Assembly (NCBI RefSeq): GCF_000372745.1
Contig: NZ_KB889671.1
Coordinates: 57,234 to 121,233 of the forward strand
Origin: Embleya scabrispora DSM 41855
GTDB taxonomy: Bacteria; Actinomycetota; Actinomycetes; Streptomycetales; Streptomycetaceae
Length of the DNA: 64,000 nucleotides
Direction: 5' to 3'
The notes under the pieces are model-generated. The model was not told the DNA's origin and ran no database searches. It saw only the letters and a list, made by a program, of their open reading frames with translations. Positions 42,169 through 51,826 of this stretch are shown piece by piece. Each line of letters opens with the position of its first letter. Within the stretch, counting starts at the first letter, position 1. The position numbers and the translations under genes are program-made.

Positions 42169-43602
42169 TTGGCCGGCAGTAGAGCGACGACCGGGCACTC
42201 GGGTGGGGACACCTACTCGGAGCACCTCGGCCACGTCATCTTCATCACCGCTGCCGCCGCGATGGGCGGGTTCCTCTTCGGCTACGACAGCTCGGTGATC
42301 AACGGCGCGGTCGAGGGCATCCGGGGCAGGTTCGACCCCGGATCCAGCCTGCTCGCCCAGGTGGTCGCCGCCGCGCTGGTCGGTTGCGCGATCGGTGCGG
42401 CGGTCGCCGGGAGGATCGCCGACCGGATCGGCCGGATCCGGGTCATGCAGATCGCCGCCGTGTTGTTCGCGGTCAGCGCGGTCGGCTCGGCGCTGCCGTT
42501 CGCGCTGTGGGATCTGGCCATGTGGCGCGTGCTCGGCGGGACGGCGATCGGGATGGCCTCGGTGATCGGCCCGGCCTACATCGCCGAGGTCGCCCCGCCC
42601 GCCTATCGCGGTCGGCTCGGCTCGTTCCAGCAGGCCGCGATCGTCACCGGCATCGCGGTCTCGCAGCTGGTCAACTGGGGCATCCTCAACCTCGCCGACG
42701 GCGACCAGCGCGGCAAGCTGCTCTTCGGCCTGGAGGCGTGGCAGGTGATGCTCGGCGTGATGGTGATCCCGGCCGTGCTGTACGGCCTGTTCACCTTCAC
42801 CATCCCCGAGTCGCCGCGCTTTTTGATCTCGGTCGGTCGAGACGATCAGGCCAAGAAGGTGCTCGCCGAGGTGGAGAGCGACCAGGTCGACCTGGACGCG
42901 CGCGTCGCCGAGATCAAGGAGGCGATGCGCCGCGAGCACAAGTCCACGTTCAAGGACCTGCTGGGCGGCGGCGGATTCGTGTTCCTGCCGATCGTGTGGA
43001 TCGGCATCGGGCTCTCGGTGTTCCAGCAGTTGGTCGGCATCAACGTGATCTTCTACTACTCGGCGTCGCTGTGGCAGTCGGTGGGCATCGACCCGACCAG
43101 CTCGTTCCTGTACTCGTTCACCACGTCGATCATCAACATCATCGGCACGATCATCGCGATCTCGCTGGTCGACCGGGTGGGCCGCAGGCCGCTCGCGCTG
43201 GTCGGCTCGGCCGGCATGGCGCTCTCGCTCGGCCTGGTCGCGTGGGCCTTCTCCGCCCGGACCGGCTCGGGCAAGAACATCAAGCTCCCGGACACCGAGG
43301 GCACCGTGGCGCTGATCGCGGCCCACTCGTTCGTGTTGTTCTTCGCGCTGTCGTGGGGCGTGGTGGTGTGGGTCTTCCTCGGTGAGATGTTCCCGAACCG
43401 GATCCGCGCCGCGGCGCTGGGCGTGGCCGCGTCCGCCCAGTGGATCGCCAACTGGGTGATCACCGTGTCGTTCCCGACGCTCTCGGACTGGAACCTGTCG
43501 GCGACGTACGTGATGTACGCGTGCTTCGCGGTGTTGTCCATCCCGTTCGTGCTCAAGTTCGTCAAGGAGACGAAGGGCAAGACGCTGGAGGAGATGGGCT
43601 GA
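42169..43602 (+). CDS. sugar-porter MFS transporter
   Basis: A 477-residue proton-linked sugar transporter of the XylE/GLUT family with 12 predicted helices. MGGFLFGYDSSVINGA (helix 1), GRIADRIGRIRVM (loop 2-3), PESPRFLI after helix 6, QQLVGINVIFYYS (helix 7, sugar-binding), DRVGRRPL (loop 8-9) and KETKGKTLEEMG at the end are all sugar-porter signatures. The TTG at 42169 is preferred, with CAGGAGG six bases upstream; GTG 42145 is an in-frame alternative. It is monocistronic, ending in a hairpin at 43614-43646. Probably a hexose or pentose importer. Confidence 0.94.
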   Translation: MAGSRATTGHSGGDTYSEHLGHVIFITAAAAMGGFLFGYDSSVINGAVEGIRGRFDPGSSLLAQVVAAALVGCAIGAAVAGRIADRIGRIRVMQIAAVLFAVSAVGSALPFALWDLAMWRVLGGTAIGMASVIGPAYIAEVAPPAYRGRLGSFQQAAIVTGIAVSQLVNWGILNLADGDQRGKLLFGLEAWQVMLGVMVIPAVLYGLFTFTIPESPRFLISVGRDDQAKKVLAEVESDQVDLDARVAEIKEAMRREHKSTFKDLLGGGGFVFLPIVWIGIGLSVFQQLVGINVIFYYSASLWQSVGIDPTSSFLYSFTTSIINIIGTIIAISLVDRVGRRPLALVGSAGMALSLGLVAWAFSARTGSGKNIKLPDTEGTVALIAAHSFVLFFALSWGVVVWVFLGEMFPNRIRAAALGVAASAQWIANWVITVSFPTLSDWNLSATYVMYACFAVLSIPFVLKFVKETKGKTLEEMG

Positions 43603-43613
43603 ACCCGGCGCCG

Positions 43614-43646
43614 GCGGCCGAGCCTTCCGGATGCGGGCTCGGCCGC
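43614..43646. terminator. bidirectional hairpin between convergent genes
   Basis: GCGGCCGAGCC (43614-43624) and GGCTCGGCCGC (43636-43646) pair perfectly with an 11-nt loop, 12 bp past the sugar-porter stop and 65 bp past the convergent ABC permease stop. It could serve both. Confidence 0.75.
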
Positions 43647-43710
43647 TTGCGACGGTTCACCACCGCTTTCGGCCGCCGGGTTCGATGTCGGGCCGGACCG
43701 GAGGCCGGGG

Positions 43711-45354
43711 TCAGTCCAGGTCGCGTCCGCGCAGCGCGAGCAGGCCCGCGGTCGGCAGTGCGAGCGCCAGGGCGAGCAGCCACAGGTACGGCGTGGCCGT
43801 GACGTCGGTGCCGGGCAGCTTCGGCAGGTGGCCGAACGGCGACACGTCCAGCACCGCCTGCGGCAGCTTGAGCACCGGTCCCAGCCAGCCGAGCGCGATC
43901 ACCAGCCCGACCGGGCCCCACACCGCCGCGGCGAGCCGCGGCAACGCACCGACGACCAGTACGGCAAGCCCGGTCAACACCCACACGGCCGGAACCTGGG
44001 CGAGTGCGGCGAGCAGGATGCGCGGCAGTTCGCCGGACACGTCGCCGGCGGTGATTCCGTACGACAGGCCCATCGCGAGACCGCCGGCGGCCAGGATCAG
44101 CACGGGGCCGGCGTACGCGATCACCAGGTGCCCGCCCGCCCAGCGCAACCGGCCGACGGTGTTCGCCAGCAGCGGCTCGGCCCGGCCGTTGCTCTCCTCG
44201 TCGCGCAGCCGCAGCACCGAACCGGCGGTGAACAACGCGCAGATCAGGCCGAGCATGCCCACCAGCGTGGACAGGAACGCGTCGGTCAGTGCCGGATGGC
44301 CGCCCATCCGGCGGATCAGGTCGCGGGTCCCGGTGTTGTCGCCGACGATGTCCTGCGCGCCGTCGGCGATGCCGCCGAACACCGCGCCCGCGAAGGCGAA
44401 GCCGACCGTCCAGGCGAGCAGCGTGCCGCGTTGCAGACGCCAGGCCAGGCCGTACACGCCGGCCAGCGACGCGGGCGCGTGTGCCGGTCCCGGTCGGGGC
44501 CGCACGAACCCGGCGCCCAGGTCGCGCCGGTCCGCGAGGGCGTAGGCGAGCGCGACACAGCCGGCGACGAGGCCGACCGGCAGGAGCAGTACCCACCAGC
44601 GGTCGCCCGCGAACGGCCGTACGTTCTCGGCCCAGCCCAGCGGCGAGGCCCAGACCAGTGGGTGGCTGCCGGCCGAGGCCGCCTCCCGGGCAGCGTCGCC
44701 GGCGGCGCGCAGTACGAAGGCGACGCCCAGGACGGCGCCGGCGATGCCCTTGGCGTGTCGGGCGTTCTCGGTGAGCTGCGCGGCGACCGCGGCGACGGCG
44801 GCGAACACCAGCCCGGACAGCGCGACGGTGAGGCCGAACGCGAGCGAGCCGGCCACCGGTCGGCCCGCACCGAGCAGGATCGCCGTGCACAGCGCCAGGA
44901 GCAGCACATCGGCCAGCGCGGCGGTGGCCAGGGCCGAGGTGAGCGGCGCCCGGCGGCCCACCATCGCCGCCGACAGCGCCTCCTGGCGACCGGTCTCCTC
45001 CTCCTCGCGGGAGTGCCGGATCACGATGATCAGGCTCATCAGCCCGGCGAGCAGTGCGGCGTACCCGCCGATCCGCCACGCGGTGAGGGCGCCGTACGAG
45101 TCGCCGAACACCGCGCCGTACAGGGCCCGGAGCGAGCCGTTGGCGTTCATGTCGGCGGCGAGCTCGGCCCGTTCGGTGCCGGTGCCGTAGAGGTTCTCCA
45201 GGGAGCGTTCGACGCCGGAGACGGCGCCGGCCACGACCAGCACCCAGACCGGGAGCAACACCCGGTCGCGGCGCAACGCGAGGCGGATCAGGGTGCCGGT
45301 GCCGGTCAGGTGGCGCGCGCCGCCGCGCGGCAGCGGGAGGACGGCGGCGGTCAT
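43711..45354 (-). CDS. ABC exporter membrane subunit (ABC-2-like)
   Basis: A 547-residue membrane protein with about 12 predicted helices arranged as two similar halves, as in actinobacterial exporters of the tetronasin/polyketide-antibiotic type. [20 protein letters not shown] and [20 protein letters not shown] are the matching cytoplasmic loops of the two halves, both with the EExxGR/EESNGR pattern. It is translationally coupled (ATGA) to the ATPase gene upstream. The likely role is export of a hydrophobic toxin or antibiotic under control of the divergent GbsR/MarR regulator. Confidence 0.9.
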   Translation of the reverse strand: MTAAVLPLPRGGARHLTGTGTLIRLALRRDRVLLPVWVLVVAGAVSGVERSLENLYGTGTERAELAADMNANGSLRALYGAVFGDSYGALTAWRIGGYAALLAGLMSLIIVIRHSREEEETGRQEALSAAMVGRRAPLTSALATAALADVLLLALCTAILLGAGRPVAGSLAFGLTVALSGLVFAAVAAVAAQLTENARHAKGIAGAVLGVAFVLRAAGDAAREAASAGSHPLVWASPLGWAENVRPFAGDRWWVLLLPVGLVAGCVALAYALADRRDLGAGFVRPRPGPAHAPASLAGVYGLAWRLQRGTLLAWTVGFAFAGAVFGGIADGAQDIVGDNTGTRDLIRRMGGHPALTDAFLSTLVGMLGLICALFTAGSVLRLRDEESNGRAEPLLANTVGRLRWAGGHLVIAYAGPVLILAAGGLAMGLSYGITAGDVSGELPRILLAALAQVPAVWVLTGLAVLVVGALPRLAAAVWGPVGLVIALGWLGPVLKLPQAVLDVSPFGHLPKLPGTDVTATPYLWLLALALALPTAGLLALRGRDLD

Positions 45355-46265
45355 CGCGACGCCACCAGCGGGGCGTCGGTGTCCTGGTCGCGGTAGTGCC
45401 GCAGGAACAGCTCCTCCAGGGTGGGCGGGCTGCCGGCCAGGCTGCGTACGCCGATCTCGGCGAGCCGGAGCAGTACCGGGTCCAGATGATCGTTGTCCAC
45501 CTGGAGCACGACGTGGCCCTCGCTCTCCGTTACGTCGTGCACGCCCGGGAGATCGGCCAAGTCCGCGCCCGGCCCGCGTAGTTCGGCGCGCACCGTGGTC
45601 CGGCTCAGGTGCCGTAGGTCGGCCAGTGAACCCGACTCGACAGTGCGGCCGTTGCGGATGATGCTGACCCGATCGCACAGCGCCTCGACCTCGGCCAGGA
45701 TGTGGCTGGACAGCAGCACGGTCCGACCGCGCTCGCGCTCCTCGCGCACACAGCCCCGGAACACGTCCTCCATCAGCGGGTCCAGGCCGGACGTGGGCTC
45801 GTCCAGGATCAGCAGGTCCACGTCGGAGGCGAACGCGGCGACCAGGGCCACCTTCTGCCGGTTGCCCTTGGAGTAGGCGCGGCCCTTCTTGGTCGGGTCC
45901 AACTCGAACCGGGCCAGCAGATCGGCGCGCCGAACCGGGTCCAGGCCGCCGCGCAGCCGGCCGTACAGGTCGATCACCTCGCCGCCGCTGAGGTTGCGCC
46001 ACAGCGTGACGTCGCCGGGCACGTACGCGACCCGGCGATGCAGGGCGACGGCGTCGCGCCACGGGTCGCCGCCCAGGAGGGTGACGTCGCCGCGGTCGGC
46101 GCGGATCAGGCCGAGCAGGACGCGGATGGTGGTGGACTTCCCGGCCCCGTTGGGGCCGAGGAAGCCGTGTACCTCGCCGACCGCGACACGCAGATCGAGG
46201 CCGTCGAGGGCGTGGGTACGCCCGAAGGACTTGTGCAGACCGGAGACGCTGATCGCCGTGTTCAT
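45351..46265 (-). CDS. ABC exporter ATP-binding subunit
   Basis: A 304-residue DrrA-like ATPase. Walker A is GPNGAGKST, Walker [15 protein letters not shown], switch His in [13 protein letters not shown]. The signature motif reads [15 protein letters not shown] rather than LSGGQ, a form typical of this subfamily. The predicted promoter (TTCACA, 17 bp, TATGTT) places the transcription start at or next to the ATG, so the message is probably leaderless. An operator-like dyad (46266-46294) overlaps the promoter. Confidence 0.93.
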   Translation of the reverse strand: MNTAISVSGLHKSFGRTHALDGLDLRVAVGEVHGFLGPNGAGKSTTIRVLLGLIRADRGDVTLLGGDPWRDAVALHRRVAYVPGDVTLWRNLSGGEVIDLYGRLRGGLDPVRRADLLARFELDPTKKGRAYSKGNRQKVALVAAFASDVDLLILDEPTSGLDPLMEDVFRGCVREERERGRTVLLSSHILAEVEALCDRVSIIRNGRTVESGSLADLRHLSRTTVRAELRGPGADLADLPGVHDVTESEGHVVLQVDNDHLDPVLLRLAEIGVRSLAGSPPTLEELFLRHYRDQDTDAPLVASR

Positions 46266-46301
46266 GTTTCAGAACATACGCTTCGTTCAGAAACTTGTGA
46301 A
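46266..46301 (-). promoter_or_regulatory. leaderless promoter overlapped by a GbsR/MarR operator
   Basis: On the minus strand TTCACA (46301-46296), a 17-bp spacer and TATGTT (46278-46273) are followed seven bases later by the ATPase ATG. Overlying this is a dyad, GTTTCAGAAC (46266-46275) and GTTCAGAAAC (46285-46294), with 9 of 10 positions complementary and a 9-bp spacer. The AT-rich composition stands out. Binding by the divergent regulator would occlude RNA polymerase. Confidence 0.68.
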
Positions 46302-46366
46302 GTTTGGAAAGGTCAAGAATCATGGAGGAACGACGGTCGGAACGGCGTGAGCGGAAGGTGACCCGA

Positions 46367-46891
46367 ATGCGAGACGACGGGCCGGTGCGCGACGAGGCCG
46401 AGGTCGTTCGGTACATCGAACGCTTCGCGAGCGAATTGGCCGACGCGGGCATGCAACGGATGGCCGCGCGGGTGTTCGCCGCACTGCTCGCGGCCGACTC
46501 GGCGAGCATGACCTCCGCCGAACTCGCCGAGTCGTTGCGGATCAGCCCGGCCGCGGTGTCGTCGGCGATCGCCTACCTGTCCCAGGTGCGGATGGTCCAC
46601 CGCGAACGCGAGCCCGGCTCGCGCCGGGACCGCTACCGGCTGCACGACGAACTCTGGTACGAGACCTACGGCGAGCGCGACAAGCTCATGGCCCGCTTCG
46701 AGATCATCCTGCGCGATGGCGCGAACGCCCTGGGCCCGAACACCCCCGCAGGCGCCCGCGCCCGCGAATCGGCCGAGTTCTTCGCCTTCCTCCAGGCCGA
46801 GTTCACCGGAGTCATGGACCGCTGGCGAAACCGGGAGCGCCGGCCGCCACCGGACCACCCGCCTCGGAGACAGGGCCACCCGATCCGATGA
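46367..46891 (+). CDS. GbsR/MarR-family transcriptional regulator
   Basis: A 174-residue winged-helix regulator. YIERFASELADAGMQRMAAR leads into the helix-turn-helix (TSAELAESLRISPAAVSSAI) and wing (MVHREREPGSRRDRYRL), the pattern of GbsR-like proteins controlling drug exporters. It is divergent from the ABC exporter. The ATG at 46367, after GGAAGG, is used. ATG 46322 would add 15 Arg/Glu-rich residues. The candidate operator lies between the two genes. Confidence 0.88.
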   Translation: MRDDGPVRDEAEVVRYIERFASELADAGMQRMAARVFAALLAADSASMTSAELAESLRISPAAVSSAIAYLSQVRMVHREREPGSRRDRYRLHDELWYETYGERDKLMARFEIILRDGANALGPNTPAGARARESAEFFAFLQAEFTGVMDRWRNRERRPPPDHPPRRQGHPIR

Positions 46892-46925
46892 CACCGCGCG
46901 TCGGTCGGAGCCGCACGAGCCGGCG

Positions 46926-47645
46926 CTATCGCGTGGGGAGGATGTCCGCCGCGCCGGACGTGGCATGCACCCGCACCCGGTGCGGTGCGGCCGGATCCCG
47001 GGCCACGTCGACCCTGGCCGAGCCGTGCTCGCTGCTCGCGTCCGTCGCGTAGGCGGTGCCGGCCGGCAGCCGGACCCGGGCATTGTCGCCTTCGGCGTCG
47101 ACCCGATCGGGCGGCGCGGCGAAGGACATGTCCACCGCGTCCCGGTCGGCCCGGGCGACGACCGTACGCGCGGTCAACCGCTCGCCGCGGATGCCGCCGT
47201 GTGCCGTCCGCGCGTCCAGATCGCCGGACAGGCCGATGAGCGTGACCTGCCCCGAGGTGGTGCCGACCCGGACCGCGAGCCCCGGCGGCACGCTCACCTC
47301 GTACGAGACCTGCGCGCTGCCGCTCACGGTGTGCCGCAGCGTGAGCGTGCCCTCGGCCGACACGTGTTCGGTGGCGGGTTCGTCGGTGCCGAAATGCTTG
47401 ATCTCGGTGACCCGCACCGACCCCGGCTCGCCCTGAACCACCTGCACCCGGCCCGCTCCGCCGACGATCACGAGCCGGGTGAGCGGCGCGTCGACGGTGT
47501 ACCGCGCCCGGCGGGTGGTTGCCCGGGACGGCGAGTCCGGTTCGGCACACGCGGATCCGCCCAGCAGGAGGCCGGCGAGCACGCACAGGCGCACCGGGCG
47601 ACCGAGTGCGCGGCCGGCGAACGATGGCGAACGCTTGGGCCACAT
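46926..47645 (-). CDS. DUF4097-type lipoprotein
   Basis: A 239-residue protein with a signal peptide (VRLCVLAGLLLGGSAC) ending in a lipobox Cys. It is followed by a right-handed beta-repeat domain in which short strands ending in Gly or Asp recur (RVGTTSGQVTLIGLSGDLDA, TAHGGIRGERLTA), as in DUF4097 proteins. It follows the large permease gene after 80 bp in the same direction. Anchored outside the membrane; function unknown. Confidence 0.85.
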   Translation of the reverse strand: MWPKRSPSFAGRALGRPVRLCVLAGLLLGGSACAEPDSPSRATTRRARYTVDAPLTRLVIVGGAGRVQVVQGEPGSVRVTEIKHFGTDEPATEHVSAEGTLTLRHTVSGSAQVSYEVSVPPGLAVRVGTTSGQVTLIGLSGDLDARTAHGGIRGERLTARTVVARADRDAVDMSFAAPPDRVDAEGDNARVRLPAGTAYATDASSEHGSARVDVARDPAAPHRVRVHATSGAADILPTR

Positions 47646-47725
47646 GGGAGTTCCCGTCCTGATCGGAGTCGGCGAGCACGAGCTCGTGGGCACGAGCGCG
47701 GCGGCGGACCGGACTCGGCGTCGCA

Positions 47726-50284
47726 CTACTGCGCCCCGATCGCGGTGAGGACCGGGATCCGTGCCGCCCGGCGTGCGGGGAGCAGCGCCGCGAGCACACC
47801 CACCACCGCGGATCCGGCTGCGATCACGGCGAGCGTCGACCACGGGACGGCGAGCACCTCCAGGCCCTGATCGGCCAGTCCGCGCCGGGCGGTCATTCCC
47901 CAGCCGACGCCCAGCAGCAGTCCCAGGAGCGTGCCGTACGCCGACAGTGCCACCGACTCGGCCCGGACCATGCGCCGGATCTGCCCGCGCGAGGTGCCGA
48001 TCGCCCGCAACAGGCCGATCTCCCGGGTGCGTTCGAGCACCGAGAGGGTGAGCGTGTTGACCACGCCCAGGGCGGCGATCAGGATCGCCAACCCGAGCAG
48101 CGCGTAGACCAGGTCGAGCACCCCGTCGATTCCGGCCCGAACCACGTTCTTGTACTCCTCCCGGTCGCGGGCCGCGGCCTGGGGGAACGGCGCCAGGGCC
48201 CGGGCCAGGCTCGCCTTCAGCGCGGCTCGTCCGGTGCCCGGCGCGGCGTCGACGAAGATCATCGCCTCCTGTGCGCCCGGCGCGATCCGGGCCAGCGTGT
48301 CCAGGTCGGTCAGCGGTGCGTCCCGACGGCCGATCGACCGACCCGCCGGGTCCGGCGCCCGCAGCGCACCGACCGTCACAGTGGCCTCGGCACCGGCGGG
48401 GCCGCGCAGACGCACCGGGCCGCCGACGGACAGCCGCAGGTCGGCCGCGTATCCGGCGCCCAGGCTGATCGTGCCCGGCGGCGGCGCCGGCAGCAGCACG
48501 CCGGTCGGCGACCGCATGCGCAGGACCGCGGGCAGGTCCGGATCGGCGCCCTGTACCCACGCGTGCCGGGACCCGCCGTCGGTGACCAGCTCGACCCGGG
48601 CCTCGCGCAGCCGGATCACCCGGCCCACGCCCGGCGCCCGGCGAACCGCCTCGACCACCTCCGCGGTCAGCGGGGCGTCGCCCTTGCTGCTCTGAACCGT
48701 GATGTCGGACCCGAGAGTGCGATCGATGCGGGCGTCCATCGACGCACTCGCGGACGCGGCGACCACCGCGGTGGCCGCGACCACGGCCACGCCGATCGCC
48801 AGTGCGGCGGCGGTGGCCGAGGTACGCCGGGGGTCGCGCACCAGGTTCTCCCGCCCGAGTCGATCGATACCGGCGCCGCGCCGGCCGGTGAGCCGCGTGA
48901 GCACCGGGATCACCGTGCGCACCAGCAGCGGGCCGAGCACGATCACGGCCACCAGGCTCAGCACGACCCCCACGATCGCGAGCGGCCCGCCGACCACGGC
49001 CGCCAGGACGCCGGCCGCGCCGATCCCGGCGCCGATCACCGTGCGCCGCCGGGCGGGACGTGTGGTCGCGGGGCCGGCCGCCTCGCGCAGCGCCGCCATC
49101 GGCGCGACCCGGCTCGCCCGGGCGGCGGGCACGGCAGCGGCAAGCAGGGTGCCCGGTACGCCGACCAGATAGGCCGCGATCGGCGTGCGGGCGGTGATCG
49201 CCAACGGGGCGTCGGCCGGGCCCACGCCCGCGCCGCCGATCGCCTCACGCAGCAGCGCGGCCAGGCCGATACCCGCGGCCAGGCCCAGGGTCGAGCCGAT
49301 CGTGGCGAGCAGCAGCGCCTCGACCTGTACCGAGCGACGGACCTGGCCACGACTGGCGCCCAGCGCCCGCAGCAGCCCCAGCTCCCGGGTGCGTCGGGCG
49401 ACAAGCATGGAGAACGTGTTGACGATCAGAAAGCCGGCCACCAGCAGCGAGACGCCCGCGAAGCCGAGCATCGCCGTGCGCACGAAGTCGACACCGGCAC
49501 CCGCCTCACCACCCTCGGCGGCGGCGAGCTGCCCCCGTGTGCGCACCTGCGCGCCCTCGCCCGAGCCCAGGGCGGTGGCCACCCGCCGGGCCAACTCGGT
49601 GTCGGCGACACCGGCCGCCGCGTCCACCCGCACGGAGGTCAGCACGTCCGGCACACCCAGGAGCCGGGAGCGGGCGGCGTCGGTGTCCAGGAAGACCGCC
49701 GGATATCCGGGATCGAGGGCGCGAAACGTCGCGATGCCCACGATCACCGCCTCGAAGCCGCCGGGCACCGCGACGATCCGGACCCGATCACCGAGCCCCA
49801 GATGCGCCCGCCGCGACGAACCCGCGTCGAGCACCACCTCACCGGGGCCGTGCGGCTCCCGGCCCGAGGTCAACCGGACCGGCGAGCCCGGATCGGGAAG
49901 CCAGTTCCCGGCCACGGTCCGGCCACCCGCCGCGCCCTCCACCCGCTGATCGCCGCGCGCCGCCACGGCCACGTTGTGCACCTCGATCACCGGATGGGCG
50001 GCGGCCACCCCCGGCACCCGCCGGACCGCGTCGAGTACGCCGGCCGACAGGGTCGGCGGCCCACCGGGCGCGGCCGAGCGCAGCCCGGCGGCGCTGTCCG
50101 GATCCGGCGCCCGCACCGTCACATCGGCCGCGCCGTCCGCCGCCAGATCCGTCGCGGCCCGGGTCGTCGTATCGGCGAGCACCAGTGTGCCCGTCACGAA
50201 CGCCACCGACAGCAGCACCGCGAGACCGGACAGCAGCAGCCGACCGCGATGTGCCAGGAACCCGCGCAGGGTTGTCCGCAACAT
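47726..50284 (-). CDS. FtsX-type (MacB/LolE-like) ABC permease without adjacent ATPase
   Basis: An 852-residue membrane protein. An N-terminal helix (LLLSGLAVLLSVAFVTGTLV) precedes a large extracytoplasmic domain. A first FtsX domain lies at about 275-400 (NTFSMLVARRTRELGLLRAL), followed by a second periplasmic-type domain and a second FtsX domain at about 730-850 (NTLTLSVLERTREIGLLRAI). The duplicated VARRTRELGLLRA/LERTREIGLLRA loops are the ATPase contact sites. These permeases normally have an ATPase gene beside them; here the neighbours are a lipoprotein and a divergent two-component system. It may export or sense cell-envelope compounds. Confidence 0.92.
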   Translation of the reverse strand: MLRTTLRGFLAHRGRLLLSGLAVLLSVAFVTGTLVLADTTTRAATDLAADGAADVTVRAPDPDSAAGLRSAAPGGPPTLSAGVLDAVRRVPGVAAAHPVIEVHNVAVAARGDQRVEGAAGGRTVAGNWLPDPGSPVRLTSGREPHGPGEVVLDAGSSRRAHLGLGDRVRIVAVPGGFEAVIVGIATFRALDPGYPAVFLDTDAARSRLLGVPDVLTSVRVDAAAGVADTELARRVATALGSGEGAQVRTRGQLAAAEGGEAGAGVDFVRTAMLGFAGVSLLVAGFLIVNTFSMLVARRTRELGLLRALGASRGQVRRSVQVEALLLATIGSTLGLAAGIGLAALLREAIGGAGVGPADAPLAITARTPIAAYLVGVPGTLLAAAVPAARASRVAPMAALREAAGPATTRPARRRTVIGAGIGAAGVLAAVVGGPLAIVGVVLSLVAVIVLGPLLVRTVIPVLTRLTGRRGAGIDRLGRENLVRDPRRTSATAAALAIGVAVVAATAVVAASASASMDARIDRTLGSDITVQSSKGDAPLTAEVVEAVRRAPGVGRVIRLREARVELVTDGGSRHAWVQGADPDLPAVLRMRSPTGVLLPAPPPGTISLGAGYAADLRLSVGGPVRLRGPAGAEATVTVGALRAPDPAGRSIGRRDAPLTDLDTLARIAPGAQEAMIFVDAAPGTGRAALKASLARALAPFPQAAARDREEYKNVVRAGIDGVLDLVYALLGLAILIAALGVVNTLTLSVLERTREIGLLRAIGTSRGQIRRMVRAESVALSAYGTLLGLLLGVGWGMTARRGLADQGLEVLAVPWSTLAVIAAGSAVVGVLAALLPARRAARIPVLTAIGAQ

Positions 50285-50433
50285 GCGCTTACCCCCGCCC
50301 GATCCGGAACCGACGGGCCCGCGCGGCCGATTCGACCGGGCCCGGGCCCATGCGGTCGGCTCGGGTGGTGTGCCCCGGTGCTCCCGGGGCGGGCGCCGGT
50401 GTGCGGTGTTTCATGATCGTCCTCACTCGAAGC

Positions 50434-50453
50434 GGACCGCGTCGACGCGGTCC
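50434..50453. promoter_or_regulatory. 20-bp perfect palindrome
   Basis: GGACCGCGTCGACGCGGTCC, a perfect 20-bp palindrome with no spacer, in the 342-bp region between the FtsX-type permease and the divergent histidine kinase gene. It is a candidate operator, possibly for the adjacent response regulator. Confidence 0.6.
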
Positions 50454-50545
50454 CGGTGCCGCAACGCTCCCGCCGCCACCCGTTCGCGCGCGTCCGGCTC
50501 GCGACCCCCGGGCGGGACCGGGTCGCCCGGTCCGGGTCCGCCTGG

Positions 50546-50569
50546 GGCATCGGTCGTGCGACCGATGCC
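50546..50569. promoter_or_regulatory. 11-2-11 perfect inverted repeat
   Basis: GGCATCGGTCG (50546-50556) and CGACCGATGCC (50559-50569) are perfect inverted copies two bases apart, about 58 bp upstream of the histidine kinase start. It is a second candidate operator in this divergent region. Nothing else identifiable is in 50285-50626. Confidence 0.6.
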
Positions 50570-50626
50570 GGGAGGTCCCTCCCCGGGGGGACGCGCGGTC
50601 GAGCGGGGACGAACTACCGTCTGTCC

Positions 50627-51826
50627 GTGGAACACAGCCGACCGCCCCTCACCCAGCGCCTGACCCTGCGTCACCTGGTCGCGCTGGACGCGATCGCCGC
50701 CGTCTTCGTGGCGGTCATGATCAGCCCGGACCCGCGGCGCCTGGACGAGCGCGGCCTGCCGCCGGCGCTGTTCGTCCCGGTCGTGATCGCGCTGGCCGCG
50801 GCCGTGTTGGTGCGCCGACCGGCTCCGCTGCCGGCCTTCGGGCTCTGCTGCGTGGGATACGCGACCATGGCCACGCACGGCTACGCCAAGTCGCCGCTGA
50901 TCCCGCTGATCTTCGTGATCTACACGGTGGGCCTGACCCAACCACCACGGCGGTCGGGCGTGCTGGTGGGCACGGCGGCGCTGATGGTGGGCATCGCCCC
51001 GCGCCTGGCCGGCTCCGACGAGTCGACCTGGTCCTACCTGACCGGCTGGCTGCCGGCGGAGATCGGGCCGCTGCTGGCCTTCTGGGTGATCGGGGTGACC
51101 GTGGGCAAACAACGGGCGTACAACGCCGGCCTGCGCGAGCAGGCCGAACGCCGGGCCCGGGCCCAGGCGGAGCAGGCACGCCGCACACTGATCGAGGAGC
51201 GGCTGAGGATCGCCCGGGAGATGCACGACGTGGTCGCGCACAGCATGAGCGTGATCGCGGTGCAGGCCGGCGTCGGCCACCACGTGAGCGGCACCCGACC
51301 GGACGAGGCGGCCAAGGCGCTCGCCGCGATCGAGACCACCAGCCGCTCGGCACTGCGCGAACTCCGGGCGCTGCTCGGCGTGTTGCGCGAGGAGAAGGCG
51401 CCGGCCGACGACCGGTCGAGCTTCCACGCGGCGCCCGGTCTCGCCGACGTGCCGGGTCTGGTGGAGAAGACCGGCCGGGCCGGCCTGCGGGTCGCGGTCC
51501 GAGTCGAGGGCACCCCGCGCGAGTTGCCCGCCGGGATGGACCGCGCCGCGTACCGGATCATCCAGGAAGCCCTGACCAACGTGGTCAAGCATGCCGGGAC
51601 CGCGCGCGGCGACGTGCGTATCCACTACGGCGCCGGCGACGTGCGGATCGAGATCACCGACGAGGGTGTCGGCCCGATCGCCGACCTGCCGGGCCCGGCC
51701 GTGGGCCACGGCCTGGTGGGCATGCGCGAGCGGGTCGCGCTCTACGACGGCGAGTTCCAGGCCGGCCCGGGCATCCAGGGCGGATTCCGGGTGGTCGCCC
51801 GGCTGCCGCTGGGGGCGGGCGGATGA
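50627..51826 (+). CDS. NarL-type two-component sensor histidine kinase
   Basis: A 399-residue kinase of the HisKA_3 class. Four or five N-terminal membrane helices (about 15-160) precede a short coiled coil. The phospho-acceptor is His200 in REMHDVVAHSMSVI. The HATPase has QEALTNVVKHAG, DEGVGPI and GHGLVGMRER. The start is GTG 50627. It is translationally coupled (ATGA) to its response regulator. The orphan FtsX-type permease is divergently transcribed, and such pairs often control a neighbouring exporter, so that permease is a likely target. Confidence 0.93.
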   Translation: MEHSRPPLTQRLTLRHLVALDAIAAVFVAVMISPDPRRLDERGLPPALFVPVVIALAAAVLVRRPAPLPAFGLCCVGYATMATHGYAKSPLIPLIFVIYTVGLTQPPRRSGVLVGTAALMVGIAPRLAGSDESTWSYLTGWLPAEIGPLLAFWVIGVTVGKQRAYNAGLREQAERRARAQAEQARRTLIEERLRIAREMHDVVAHSMSVIAVQAGVGHHVSGTRPDEAAKALAAIETTSRSALRELRALLGVLREEKAPADDRSSFHAAPGLADVPGLVEKTGRAGLRVAVRVEGTPRELPAGMDRAAYRIIQEALTNVVKHAGTARGDVRIHYGAGDVRIEITDEGVGPIADLPGPAVGHGLVGMRERVALYDGEFQAGPGIQGGFRVVARLPLGAGG

